From Saururus chinensis (Eukaryota; Streptophyta; Magnoliopsida; Piperales; Saururaceae), in contig CP141142.1 in assembly GCA_035235625.1 (NCBI GenBank), forward strand, positions 14,538,995-14,602,994: 64,000 nucleotides of DNA, written 5' to 3'. The notes below the pieces were generated by a model. The model did not search any database. It was not told the DNA's origin and saw only the letters and a list, made by a program, of their open reading frames with translations. This document shows positions 48,416-59,880 of this stretch, in pieces (position 1 is the first letter of the stretch; each line of letters starts with the position of its first letter). Made by a program: the position numbers and the translations under genes.

Positions 48416-49185
48416 TATTGAGATAGAATTTTTTTACTAAAAAGGTAAGAAAGGGATACTTTGACGTTTGGGTCTAAAAAGACTTATCCATACACATACT
48501 ATTATATTTAACCATGCAAAAACGAAAAGAAAAAGACTAAATAATATTAAAATTCAAGAGACTTATATCATTAACATTAAAAAATTTGTACTCATTCATC
48601 CTAATGTTAATAGAATCGTTAATTGGTGTGTTTAATTTACAAAAGTGATGATAATATTAAAGAAACCGTTGAAGAGATGAATATGTGCGTTTTTGTCATT
48701 TTTCAAATCCCTCTTAACATAGGGTAAGTACAATGTAACGAGGAGTAAGTCCAATTTCTACAAATATGAGGGTTGATTGTGTGATAATTTCCGTCAAGTG
48801 TCAATTTTTGCCCCCAACGATCCCCATTAATGTATAAGTGCTTCAGTCTTCATCTTTTGACCCTCACCGGCCCAGAAAAGGCCCGCCTCATGTTAATTGG
48901 TCAAACCCATTTGAGTCCTATCACCAGCCATATTTTTTGGAATAACTACTACTCGAGCCGCCATCAAGGACTGGGCCGCGGCTGTTGTAGTTTGTACATA
49001 GAGGCTGCGTTGGCTTTTATGTACCATGTTAGAAGCAGCTTCCAGTATGCTAATTGACCCAAGTAAGAAGCCTCAACCCCGCACCAATCCAAAGTCTAAA
49101 GTAGTCCGATTACAATGCATTGCAATGGGAGAAGGTTTACCATTACGCTGAACTCTTTCCAACCGTCCATCCCACAAAATTAATG

Positions 49186-49252
49186 GCACATATGATTGCA
49201 TTTCGCTCTTAAATTATATTTTTGCTTGAAAATTAAGTGCAATCATATGTGC
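49186..49252. repeat. Perfect 15-bp inverted repeat upstream of the terpene synthase gene
   Basis: GCACATATGATTGCA (49186-49200) pairs exactly with TGCAATCATATGTGC (49238-49252) around a 37-base AT-rich loop, and an AAAAT/ATTTT flank extends the pairing. It lies about 370 bases before the start codon and is probably a small MITE in the promoter region. Confidence 0.85.
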
Positions 49253-49574
49253 GCCATTTTTACGAGTTGATCACGTCTTATTTACCAATAGACTAACTTA
49301 GTCACCTAACTTAGTCGTAAAAATTGGTCAAGTTAGACAAGTTATTTATTAAGGGGTTAAGCTTCAAAGTTCTTGGTAGTGAAAAATATTTTGTTGATGG
49401 GTTCCTTGACCAGCACTTGTGACTATGCTACCCTTTCTATGTACAATATTAAGAACCCCATTTGGTGGTCATGGAGCCCGGTCAGAGTAGCGTTCGTAAT
49501 CCTCAGTTCCCATAATAGTGGCAATCGGTTACCCAGTCAAAGTTTTGTAGCTAATATAATACGCAGCTGTAGCC

Positions 49575-49580
49575 TATAAG
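49575..49580 (+). promoter_or_regulatory. Probable TATA box of the terpene synthase gene
   Basis: CCTATAAGTAC lies 40-45 bases before the ATG at 49620. The 5' UTR would be short. A TTGACC W-box-like core is at about 49407, but single short motifs say little. Confidence 0.5.
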
Positions 49581-49619
49581 TACAAAGGCAAGGACACAGC
49601 CAAACCGTGAAGTTGAAAG

Positions 49620-52414
49620 ATGGCTAAGATGCTGATATCCCACCACCAGCTGAGGCCCTTCATCCCGATCCGCTATTCATATGATCAGCCGTCTCCCCTA
49701 CGCAGAGCGCGCATATGCCAGGCGCAGCTTGTAGCCTCTGAGAACGGCTCACCCCCGCCCATTGCCGTTGTTGCAAGGCGGTCAGCAAATTATCCGGCCA
49801 CCATCTGGGACTTCAAATTTGTGCAGTCACTAAAGAGTGATCATGGAGTAATTACTGTGACAAATATATGATCACATATTTGTAGGTATAGTTTATTTTT
49901 CAGTCAACTGAGATGTTTTCTTGTCTTGCAGGGTTTGGAGCAGGGAGAGAAGATGATGAAGCTGGTCGAAAGTGTGAGCCGTTTGTTTCAGGATGCAATC
50001 GATCCATTGGTTCAACTGGAGCTCATTGACACTCTGCAGAGATTGGGAGTGGGATACCACTTTGAGGAGGAGATCAGAGAAGCACTTACTTCTGTTTCAG
50101 AATTCCTCTGCAGTAATAAATGCACAGAAGGCAGTCTCTATGTTATTGCGCTTGGGTTTAGGCTCCTCAGGCAAAATGGGTACGATGTCCCACAAGGTGC
50201 TGTTCTTCTAACCATGGAATGCGTCTGTAAGTTTGCGCTTGAAAGATTACATGTTCTGATGCATTCAATCTTGGCTGGCTTGTTGACCAAATGCAGGAGT
50301 GTTCAGGAGGTATAGAGATACACTGGGCACATGGGAACTAAGTCACTGCAAGGATGTGAAGGGACTACTCAGCTTGTATGAAGCTTGTCACCTCTGTATT
50401 GAAGGAGATGGGCTCTTGGACGAGGCCAAAGCCTTCACAACTTTCCATTTGAAGCATCTTTTGAGTGGTGATGTTGATCCTTTTCTTGCCAAACAAGTGG
50501 AGAGGGCCTTGGAGATCCCACTCCATTGGAGGGTCCCAACCTTGGAGGCCAGGTGGTACACAGAAGCATACAGGGGCCAACACGGTGTGAGCCCTAAAAT
50601 ACTAGAACTGGCAAGGCTTGATTACAACAGGAATCAGGCAATATATCAGAGCAATGTTCAGACTGCATCCAGGTAACCTCCATTGTCAATCTGTGACTGA
50701 TGCTCTATCTTGTCATAATGCTGTAAGTTCTTTTTTTGTTAAAAGAAAATTTATATGCAAGCGTTAGGAAGACTCCCTATCCATATATAAATCATGTTGT
50801 AAAGATTTCAACTTGAACCTCCTATCAAATTTTTCTTTTCACTTCTGTGAAAAAATGTTTTTTGACATGTAGGTGGTGGAAGAAACTAGGACTTGGGGAT
50901 AAGTTAAGTTTCTCCAGAGATCGTGTAGTTGAATGCTTTATTTGGACTGTTGGAGTTGCCTTCCAGCCGGAGTATGGATCTTTTAGGGAAGAGCTAACAA
51001 AAGTGAATAGCCTAGTGACAGTTTTTGACGACATATATGATGTGTATGGCACATTGGAGGAGCTAAAGCTTTTTACAGAAGCAATCCACAGGTTTGAAAC
51101 TAACAATTGTTCTTGCCCAAGTCACATGAGATCAATTGGCTTTTCAAATTAGTATCACATTACTGACCATAACATCAAATCTTCTGGGGATTTAGGTGGG
51201 ATCTCAGTGCCATGGAGCAGCTTCCTGATTATATGAGACTATGCTACCTAGCTCTTTTCAACACTGTCAATGAATGGGCATATGAAGCTCTCAAAGATCA
51301 TGGGCTGGACACTCTGCCATACTTCAGAAAAATGGTAATATATATGTTGCCGCATGTACTATTTTTCTTGGTTGTTCTCTGTTGGCGTAGAAGAGACTCG
51401 TATATAATTTGTTTCTTTGGTGTATTTCTTTCAGTGGACTGATTTATGTGAAAGTTACTTGGTGGAGGCCAAATGGTATAGCATGGGATACACACCAACT
51501 CTTGAAGAGTATCTCAATAATGCATGGATTTCAATAGCTGGGCCACTGGCTTTAGTGCATGCCTACATTCTACTTGAACAAGGATTGGCAAAGGAGACCT
51601 TGAACTACCTGATATGTTATCCTGATATACTTCGTTCCTCGTCAATGATCTTCCGCCTAGCTGATGACCTTGCAACATCCACGGTAAAAAGGGCCTGTGA
51701 AAGTTCTATTTGTAAATAGTTAAGGTGGGCGCTTGCGTACTAAGCACATCATACTTGTCAAATCAAGATCCGAGGGCAGACATCAAATTAGTAGTGGGCA
51801 GTTGATTAAACCCACCTATCCCCTAATTTGATGCTAGCCGTTGGTTAAAGATCTGATGGTCGTAATGTGCTTAGCGCAGTGCCGCCCAGATGCGCCAAGT
51901 GCAGGAATGAGTTTATATGCACCCTAATAATCCTCCCAGTACCTCTAAAAATTCTATATAAATTTATGAGTAAAGCGGTTCATATGAATTTATGAGTAAA
52001 GTGGGGAACTAAATGGATTAATTATTAGGGTGCATATAAAAACATTCTAAAATTATATGAACAAAATTTTAATTAATTATTTAAAATAATTAAATAATAT
52101 GGTATTTGTTTTCACTACAGGAGGAATTGGCTCGGGGAGATGTGCCCAAATCCATACAATGTTACATGCGTGAAAAGGGCGTCTCTGAAGAAGTTGCACG
52201 CTTACATATAAAAGATCTGATCAGTGATTACTGGAAGAAGATGAACAAGGAGCTGGTTGGTGAATCCCCGTTGCCAAGACAATTTGTTGATGCGGTTTTT
52301 AACTTTGCAAGGATTTCCCAGTCTATGTACCAAAATGGTGATGGATTTGTAGGTTCCGGTGGCACGACCAGAGATAAGATAGTATCTTTGCTGGTTGAAC
52401 CCATTTCTCTTTAG
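49620..52414 (+). CDS. TPS-b terpene synthase (probable plastid monoterpene synthase), complete, seven exons
   Basis: Likely converts geranyl diphosphate to a monoterpene in plastids. Exons are 49620-49847, 49932-50196, 50297-50672, 50873-51091, 51196-51334, 51435-51683 and 52121-52414, all GT-AG, one frame, 589 residues: the seven-exon plan and length usual for this subfamily. Residues 1-52 form a basic transit peptide. RR at 53-54 with W63 is the RR(X)8W motif of cyclising monoterpene synthases. The RDR motif is at 305-307. The metal-binding DDIYD is at 342-346, 35 residues later. The second metal site D486-D487-xx-T490-xxx-E494 (DDLATSTEE) spans the exon 6/7 junction. All catalytic motifs are present and no stop or frameshift is seen. 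The start was chosen because no upstream ATG is in frame and it begins a plausible transit peptide. The product cannot be told from sequence alone. The nearest genes are transposons; no pathway partner is nearby. Confidence 0.95.
51726..51888. mobile_element. MITE with 66-bp terminal inverted repeats in terpene synthase intron 6
   Basis: Arms 51726-51791 and 51823-51888 pair from TGGGCG at the outside to CATCAAATTAG at the inside, with mismatches in the middle; 31 bases separate them. It carries no coding sequence. It explains part of the 437-base length of intron 6; the splice sites (51684, 52120) lie outside it. Confidence 0.88.
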
Positions 52415-52613
52415 AATTCTTGCTAGAGATATTAAATCCCTTATTAATCTTCCGAATACAGCTTTGACCCCTCTTCCGTGTATGAGGTGATGGATTTGTA
52501 ACAATGTTCATGTGCCAAACAAAAACTGCGATGAATCAGACAGAAAATGGGTTGTGGATTTTCATTTGCACTGATCTAAAACTTTACACTTACTACTTTG
52601 CCATGAGTTACAC

Positions 52614-52764
52614 CTTCCATTTTATAAAAAGTGCCATATTGGTTTTTCCAAAATTAACTAAACTCTATCTTATAATAAGTGTCATATTTAGTTTTTCAAA
52701 ATAAGCAAATTTTAGCTTATTTTGAAAAATCAATTGTGACATTTATTATGGGACGGAGAGAGTA
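52614..52764. mobile_element. MITE downstream of the terpene synthase gene, with a partial extra arm
   Basis: Arm 52663-52706 (CTATCTTATAATAAGTGTCA...) pairs with 52715-52764, which ends in ATGGGACGGAGAGAGTA, the well-known CTCTCCGTCCC terminus of a widespread plant MITE class. A third, direct partial copy of the left arm (TTTATAAAAAGTGCCATATTGG) lies at 52614-52660. It starts 200 bases after the stop codon and could supply 3' UTR or siRNA signals; that is inference. Confidence 0.85.
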
Positions 52765-53927
52765 TTTTTAGGGTGGATTGTGTAAGAAAGGATTATTTTC
52801 TTGTTGGCATGTGAAATTGAAATGGGGATGAAAGTCAGAAATCATAAACCGGCGACACAAATATAGCACATAAGAAATCAGACTCACAAGTCACAGTAAC
52901 ATGAGGTAATACGTTTAAGATCTCAGTGCAATATAAATGAGTGACTACTGTCGATCATATATTATGCTTAGAAAGACGAGGGAATCAAATGTATTAACCT
53001 GAGAAAGAGCTGAAGGCACAGATAAGTTAAGTCTTACAGCCATCCACTATAGCCTATAAATTCGTTCAAACAGATTTTCATAACTGGAAAAGGCAATTAA
53101 GAGGGTTTGATTGTCTAAAAGCTGGGGAGATTGACTCAGTGTTCATGCATAGAGGCCTTGGCCTTGCCACCGAAGCATTTCCCCCTTTGAGAAGAGACCG
53201 ACTAAGACTTGCCAATTTTCCTTGTCCTGATGCAGTTTTTTATGTGAAGTGAACTTAAGCTCAAATGAGAGTTGCATGGATCAGTGAGCTTCAGGCAGAA
53301 ATATATTTAGTGCAGAAGTCAGGAGATCTACACTTTCCATTCGAGCGTGACTTAGACACAGCCATCTGTTTCAGGACAGGGACCCCTAAAATGAGCACAA
53401 GTTTAAAAGATCAGCTCACCTGAGTGGTAATTAATTGTATCCTCATTTTTAACCTTGTCTTGCTGCTGGTAGGATCCCTTGTAAAATGGGCAAATCTTTC
53501 CTGCCTCATCTAAACGACAACGAGGGAGATGGGTCGATGGGCCAAAACAGCACGCCCTAACCAACTGTCACATGTACGCTTGGGAAAAGTCCCTCCATTG
53601 ACCATTGTCACTATCATTTGAGCTGATCGGAGCTCTGAAACAGACTAAAATTGGCTATCTGCATTGGTAAGATTCCCAGCCTACCATCGTAATTATGATT
53701 GGGTTGCAACCAGAATAGGAAATTGAGTTCAAACCACGTGAATCAGCAGAGTGGTAGTAATGAAAACCGGTCAGATGTTTTAAACGTGAACCAATAGGAG
53801 ACTTAAATCCCGATCGATTGGTCTTTGTTGAGAGCAGCACTCTTTCCCCAAAGAGATCTGCTTGATTTGGCAGCACCCACCTCACAAGAAAAGTCATTCA
53901 ACAGTGAATTTGGTAATACTCTCTCCG
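52765..53927. other. Spacer without a recognised gene
   Basis: Moderate GC with short frames only. Around 53140-53280 the composition is more gene-like but no domain could be recognised. Confidence 0.5.
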
Positions 53928-54060
53928 TACTAAATTACTAGCTCGCTCCACTTGCCAAAAATAGTTTATTTTATATTAACAACTCTATTTTATTCAATTT
54001 AAGTAGTTAGAGTGCTTAAAAAAGAGTATAAGTTTATTTTTCTCTATTTTGTAAGATAAT
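53928..54060. repeat. MITE-like AT-rich segment starting TACTCTCTCCGT
   Basis: TACTCTCTCCGTACTAAATTA resembles the MITE terminus seen at 52764. It is followed by a TTTTATTTTATTCAATTTAAGT phrase also present at 24690-24710. The right terminus is not clear. Confidence 0.5.
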
Positions 54061-54081
54061 TGAGTTCTCTTAAACGCTGAA

Positions 54082-54660
54082 AAGAAGGGAAAATATTATT
54101 TATATCTTTTTACAATCTAGCATTTCCTCCACGTGTAAGTGTCCATCGAGTGTGGGACGTGGAACACAATTGAGGTATAAATATCTTCAACAAGACATGA
54201 ACCCAAGACCTCTAATACCATATAAGATAACCAAGTTTCTCAATAGTTCAAGCTATTAAGAAGAGAAAATATTCATATTTATTTTATATTATAACACTCA
54301 TCCTCACATGCAAGCGAGCATCCATCAAGCATGAAGGATAGAATGTACTTAGGGTACATATGCCTATGTTATGATACTATATAAGATAACCAAGTTTTAT
54401 AATAGCGCAAGTAGTTAAGAAGGGAAATCTTTTAAATTTATTTTATATTTTGACGCCCCTCACGCTCACATACAAGCAAGCATCTATTAAGCATGAAATG
54501 TGGAATGTAATTGGGGTATAAATGCCTCCAACGAGACTTGAACCCAGGACCTCCTCTAACCTGAATCTCTAATACCAAGTAAGATAACCAAATTTTTCAT
54601 ACGCTCAACCAATTAGGCAGGGAAAATATTTTTTATTTATTTTATATTATAACATGTTTC
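54082..54660. repeat. Three degenerate tandem units of about 160-200 bp
   Basis: Each unit starts AAGAAGGGAAA or similar (54082, 54258, 54417, with a partial fourth at 54616). Each continues with TTTATTTTATAT, a CTCACATGCAAGC-type phrase, CATCAAGCATGAA, GGAATGTA, AGGTATAAAT, a GACATGAACCC phrase and AAGATAACCAAG. Spacings are 176, 159 and 199 bases. Confidence 0.85.
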
Positions 54661-55037
54661 ACCATTCAATAAAAGCCACCATTTTTCTAAATATAGCTAT
54701 TAATGCCTAATAGAGGCGGTATAACCTATTGTTGTTCAAATCATGTGTTGCTCTTATGATACATAAAGTGTTCAACTGATATATTTTCTCTAATGTTGTC
54801 ATAGATAACAAAATAATGTCATAGATAACAAATTAATATTTTGTGGTAGGTGAAGGAGATAAAGGAAGAGAGGGAAGTCTTCAATCTTCATGTGGTGCAA
54901 GATTTGCATCTTTTTTTTCTAGACTACTTATGTTGTATCTCTTCCCACAATTTGGGTAGTGTTGTCTGAATTATTTAGGAAAGTGATAGTAATTTAACTA
55001 ATCTATCTAACAAACCCTCTCAACTAGGTTTTAGTTG

Positions 55038-55090
55038 GATAATACATGTGGGCCCATGTGAGGTATGTCTAAGGCCCACATGTATTGTCC
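55038..55090. repeat. Short inverted repeat
   Basis: AATACATGTGGGCC (55041-55054) pairs with GGCCCACATGTATT (55073-55086) across an 18-base loop, and weaker pairing continues outward. Possibly the core of a MITE. Confidence 0.8.
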
Positions 55091-55923
55091 TGCCAAAATC
55101 CAGTTATATAAGATCACATGGGTACAAATATATAGCCAAAAGTATTTTTAATATTCCTCATTGACAATGAGCCCACGTAAGGAATATATGAGAGTCCTTG
55201 ATATTTGAAATTAATGACATACATGCTAACACACTAGTATTAGTAGTGTCATCAATTTAATTTCATGAATGAAGGGTGCCTATATAATCCTTATATTGGG
55301 TGCATTATTAGTGGGGGAGCATAAAAACTACTTTAAGGCAAAAGCCAATTACCAATGAAAATTTAATAAATATATCTAAATCATAGAATGCATATATGTG
55401 CACCTTAGTAAACTCCTCCATACCCGTTTGTCATTTACTTTACAATTCAAAATTACTTTTATGCACCTTTTTTTAGCTCTACCCATCTTTCTTTGTCAAT
55501 AGCGACATACCAATAATAATGGCATAAGGAACCATTGCTAATAGTAAATATTAGTGATGGTTTCGCTACTAGTAAATATTTGCAATGATTATTAACCTCA
55601 GCCATTTTTATTATTCGTGATCAGCAACCGCTTACTATAGCTATCGCAGATGAGCCCATCACTAGCTCTTGCTGCTTCTTTTTGCGCAACAACTATGACC
55701 TTTTTAGAAATAATTACCCTTAAGTCAACTAATGCTATTAAATATTATGTGCGATGGGCAAAGACTTTATTCCTATCTATTAAGTATTTTTCTACTACGG
55801 CTAATGACTAAGGCTGTGACAACTATATTATGCAGCCAGGGACCTCCCCTCTCCCCCACTAAAATTTCCCTCCCCATTTCCCCTTTTTCCCCCCAAAATC
55901 TTTTTCCCCATCCCCCGTCCCTG

Positions 55924-56560
55924 TTGTAAGATCCCCAAATCCTAAACCGATTTATTTATTTTATTTAGTTGTTATTCCATAATTTAATGTTAAATTTGGT
56001 TGGTTTTGACTTATTTTTAAAATTAAGGTAATTAACAATGGTTTTAATTAAATTTTCTTTACTTTGATGATTTTTTTGTTAAGAAAAATTAATTTAACTT
56101 TTTTTGGAAAATTTGAGATTTTTTTTCTATTTTTCCCAATGGAAAGTTATTTCTTTAGGGTAGAAATCACTTTTTTATATAAAAACCATTTGGAAGGGAG
56201 ATTCAAAGGTAAAATCACTTTCCTAATTGAAATCACATTTTGGGTCAATTCAAACTAAATTGACCCAAAATACGATTTCTTCAAGGAGGTGAGTTCTTGA
56301 ATAAAATTATTTAATTTTTGAAATGATGTAAAAATACGTTCTACCCATCATCTCTTTTGTATAAGAATTATACTGGAGGATATTTTTGTTATTTTACACA
56401 CAAAAATCAAAAGTGAGCTAAAATATGATTTTCCTTTAAAATCATCCAATAAAACTTGAACCAAACATCTTTCATTTTTACTTTTCTTTTCCAAAATCAA
56501 TTCTAAAACCAATCTATTTTCTTTTTACTTAAAATTATTTGCCAAATGCCCCCTTATACT
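55924..56560. repeat. Repeat fragment with a TGTTGTAAGATCCCC start and an internal palindrome
   Basis: TGTTGTAAGATCCCCAAATCC resembles the Ty3/gypsy LTR start at 15773. A perfect palindrome follows at 56237-56271 (ATTTTGGGTCAATT, loop CAAACTA, AATTGACCCAAAAT) with extended imperfect arms. A TTTGCCAAATGCCCCC phrase at 56540 is typical of MITE termini. Probably two overlapping repeats; boundaries are not clear. Confidence 0.45.
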
Positions 56561-57989
56561 TTCTGAGGTGAATTTAATGATGATCAAGCAGAATTGTTGG
56601 AAGCCGCAAACTGTGTTGTTGGTGCTAGTTGTGTGTGACTCTAACTTGCTATATAGTTCTTAATTTTTTATGACTAGCTTGCTGTTTGTCATTTTATTTT
56701 TTTGCATAATTTATATTTTTCGTTTAAACTAGTTGGTTTGTTGCATTTTCCCCAAGTTTATCCTGCTAGACAACTCTATATTTACAAATCACAAGGTCTG
56801 GAAGACAATGGAGCCTATTTTTGCTTTCATTAGCACAGACGATGTTACCTACATGAAGCAGCATGTCATTTAAATGTTCTCTCTTGGTTGAGACATGCAC
56901 ACTATATTTCTTCTTTCCTTGCTTGTCCTTACCTTAATTGCTGATAATGCCTGCTGTTGAAGTTTTGAGAGGAGTTAGATGAATATTTCTCTCTAATGTT
57001 TGCTGCTGCTGGCAGCAATATGGTAAAGTTGCTGTTGCCCCATTTTTTGTGGGATGTTGGATATTCTGTCATTCAAACTGGGTCATTATCTTCCTTTATT
57101 TTAAATGAGTGCTTTTAGCATATATCTTTTCAGAATCCACTGAAGAGTTGTTACTTTATTTTAATTGAATCTTAGCCAAGTTTTCTGCATAAAATTTATT
57201 TTAGAATGTCCTAACTTGAGTTCTGTCTTCATTAGAGCAGGCTATTTCTGTTTTAGTAGTTGCATCTTGAAGGCATGAGGCAATCAGTGTTCTGATTTTT
57301 AACTGTACCTTAGACTAAATTAAAGGCTACCCTCTTTTACATGAGATCTTTGTTTCTTTTCGGATGGTGACGGTGACCATTTTATAAGAGTTTTTTTAGT
57401 AGCATGGCATCTGCACACACATTTCTTAGAGTTCAGTTTTAGTTCCTTGGAAATAATTATTACCTGCAAAACCTACTGGAGGCTAATCTGTGAACCCCAT
57501 CTTATGAGGCCCAGGCGTAAGTGGCCTAAAAGAGTTTAGCTTATCAGGAATTTTTCAGTTCCCTTATTTTACTCACTTGACGTTTAGCCTATTTTAATGT
57601 TAAGATTTCAGGTGACCTAGTTGGGTTAACATTCGATGGTTCGCTATCCACATTCTTTTTCTGTCCCCTTACCGCATGTTACTAGGGGAGTGGGTGGGGG
57701 GTTGTATTTTATTAACTAAAAGTGGATTTAAAAGTGAAAACATTTTTTTGTTCATATACAAATTCGTTTTCTTCACTTTCTTGAGGATGGACATTTACAG
57801 GAAGCATTGCGTCATCCCAAAGTTTCTCCTTTGGTGAAAGGCAAGTGAAACAGTACTCAGATGGCATTGGGTCATTTGAGTCTTCCAAGATCGCTATGAA
57901 AATGGCTATGGGCCATTTGACTCTTCTGAGAAGTCTTTCATATTTGGAATAAAAAGATTATTCCTTGGTCCCAAAGACTTCTTCTTTTT
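56561..57989. other. Spacer without a recognised gene
   Basis: T-rich on the plus strand with irregular short frames. It resembles intron or UTR sequence in composition but no exon could be recognised. Confidence 0.45.
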
Positions 57990-58444
57990 TTTTGTTCCTC
58001 ATATTTTAGGTTTTTTTTTAAATTTATATTTACCGAGACTTTATATAGTCAATTAAGTCAATTTAAGTTATTTACTTAAATTAGGAATAATATCTTTCTT
58101 GAAACGCTTAAATAAGATAACTTTGACTTATAATAATCGATCGTTTCAAACAATGATTTATTGGTCATCATTTTTCTTAAGGTAAAATTCATCAAGCGAT
58201 CAATCGAAAAAATCTTTCAAAAAATACAAAGACTTTTTCAAGTGTGGATTTTTCGTTCATAGTCTTTAATTTTGAACATTCATAATACGTTTATTCTTAT
58301 TTTTAAGTCCGTCAATATTAAGTCTAACTTGACCACAAAAATATCTAGTCAGACTTTTAATACTAAAATGTACATAAAGTTTAGATATTATTTTAATAAT
58401 TAAAAATTTTTAATTATATTATATATGTCTCATATCTTCTTACA
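57990..58444 (-). mobile_element. LTR fragment of the Sirevirus-like family, reverse orientation
   Basis: On the minus strand it starts TGTAAGAAGATATGAGACATA at 58444, matching the TGTTAGAACATAAGATGACATA start at 44417. The same internal order follows (GTGGTCAAGTTAGACTT, TTAAAAATAAGAATAAACG, GACTATATAAAGTC). It breaks off near 57990. Confidence 0.6.
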
Positions 58445-59079
58445 TACTCAACTTAATTCTCTAAGACTTAAAAAGAAAATTAAAATTGAACTTAAATAGC
58501 CTTGTCATTTGTAATTGACCTGCACATTTCCATAAAAATAATTTGTGTAGTACTGCTCAAGAAAAGTGATAATTAATCATGTTAAACTGATTTTTCATAA
58601 TTTCTTCTTTCCCTTCTATAGAAAATAGTCAAAAAGTGAATAATAATTAATAGTTAAACCATGTCAAATCCAGTAGAGTAACTTCTAGACATTAAAATAT
58701 CCTCAATAATCAAGCACATGCCGATCCAATATAAATATCATTTTCAAGATACATAATGTCCAGAAATACATATACATATCATGAGTTGACAAAACAAAAA
58801 TCATAAAAATTCATAGATCATCATCCTATTAGAAATGGTCTCATATCTAGGAATGAGTCAGATCGTGTGGACCACACTCTTGAATGAGTGAAACTCTTGA
58901 TAAGAAACGTACTACGGATCTGGAATCTCCTCTATATCATCTATCTACTCACTTTGGGTCGCTCCTCCTATGTCTCCCCTTCTAACTGATCTCCACAATG
59001 TGAACGCAACTGTCAGAGAATGACATTATCAATAAGACACATCCCAATCTCAAAAACTTCTCTCAAAATGTGAACATCC

Positions 59080-59700
59080 TAAGCCTTGAAAATCCTCAAT
59101 AGGATGTGGGGGAATGGATAGATCTATTGGAGATGGCTATGAATAAATGTACATAAACGACCAAAGACAATGGAGGGTAAGTCCAATTGGCAGTCTATGT
59201 CGGAAGTCAGAAAGAGAATTTGTGCCATAGTGTAATCCAAAAGCTCTTTCCATGCACTCCACATATCGTACTGATCATTAATACGAAGTATCTAGAATAC
59301 AGGAGTCATAGAATGCACTCTGAAGTGTCTAGTCCACTCTTGCGTTCTAGCCCTTGAAGACATCCAGTGATGACGATGTCCATTTGTAGGTCATATCCCT
59401 CGAACAAGGGATAGCATATGGGTGCTCGATCCAAGCCCATAGTATTCATCACTCGATCCAAGCCCATAGTATTCATCACCACATATGTAGTAGTGGTGAC
59501 AATGATACCATTAACTTGACTAACAAAAGTAAAGTAATCTAGGCTACTCATGGAAGAATAAAACTGCCCAATCAACCTAAGGTAGATTGGGGCAGCGAGG
59601 TCAAAATAGCACAAAAATAAGCGGTAATAATTGCGATCTTTCAAAACTATTTTTAAATATTTTACTATGAAAATTCTGTTCAGAAAGTTTTTTGCCACAT
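59080..59700 (-). pseudogene. Env-like / 3' ORF relic, second copy, reverse orientation
   Basis: The open frame 59306-59698 contains APICYPLFEGYDL and CLQGLERKSGLDT, matching the plus-strand relic near 43.2 kb. Frames continue with stops to about 59080. It lies 0.6 kb from an LTR fragment of the same family in the same orientation, so it is the 3' end of a second element. A 27-bp duplication inside it repeats the residues MNTMGLDR. Confidence 0.5.
59425..59478. repeat. 27-bp exact tandem duplication
   Basis: The unit starting CTCGATCCAAGCCCATAGTA occurs at 59425-59451 and again at 59452-59478 without a difference. It keeps the minus-strand reading frame (nine codons). Confidence 0.97.
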
Positions 59701-59802
59701 TTTAGGCACGGACTTTTCACAGAAGAGGTGCAATAATAAAGTTTGTTCTCTCTCTAAACATAGAAACATATTTTGTTTTCAGGATTGAATGATTTTTAAT
59801 TG

Positions 59803-59803
<1 letters not shown>

Positions 59804-59875
<72 letters not shown>
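59804..59875. repeat. TA dinucleotide microsatellite
   Basis: About 36 uninterrupted TA units. The YIYIYI frame across it on the minus strand is not a gene. Confidence 0.99.
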
Positions 59876-59880
<5 letters not shown>

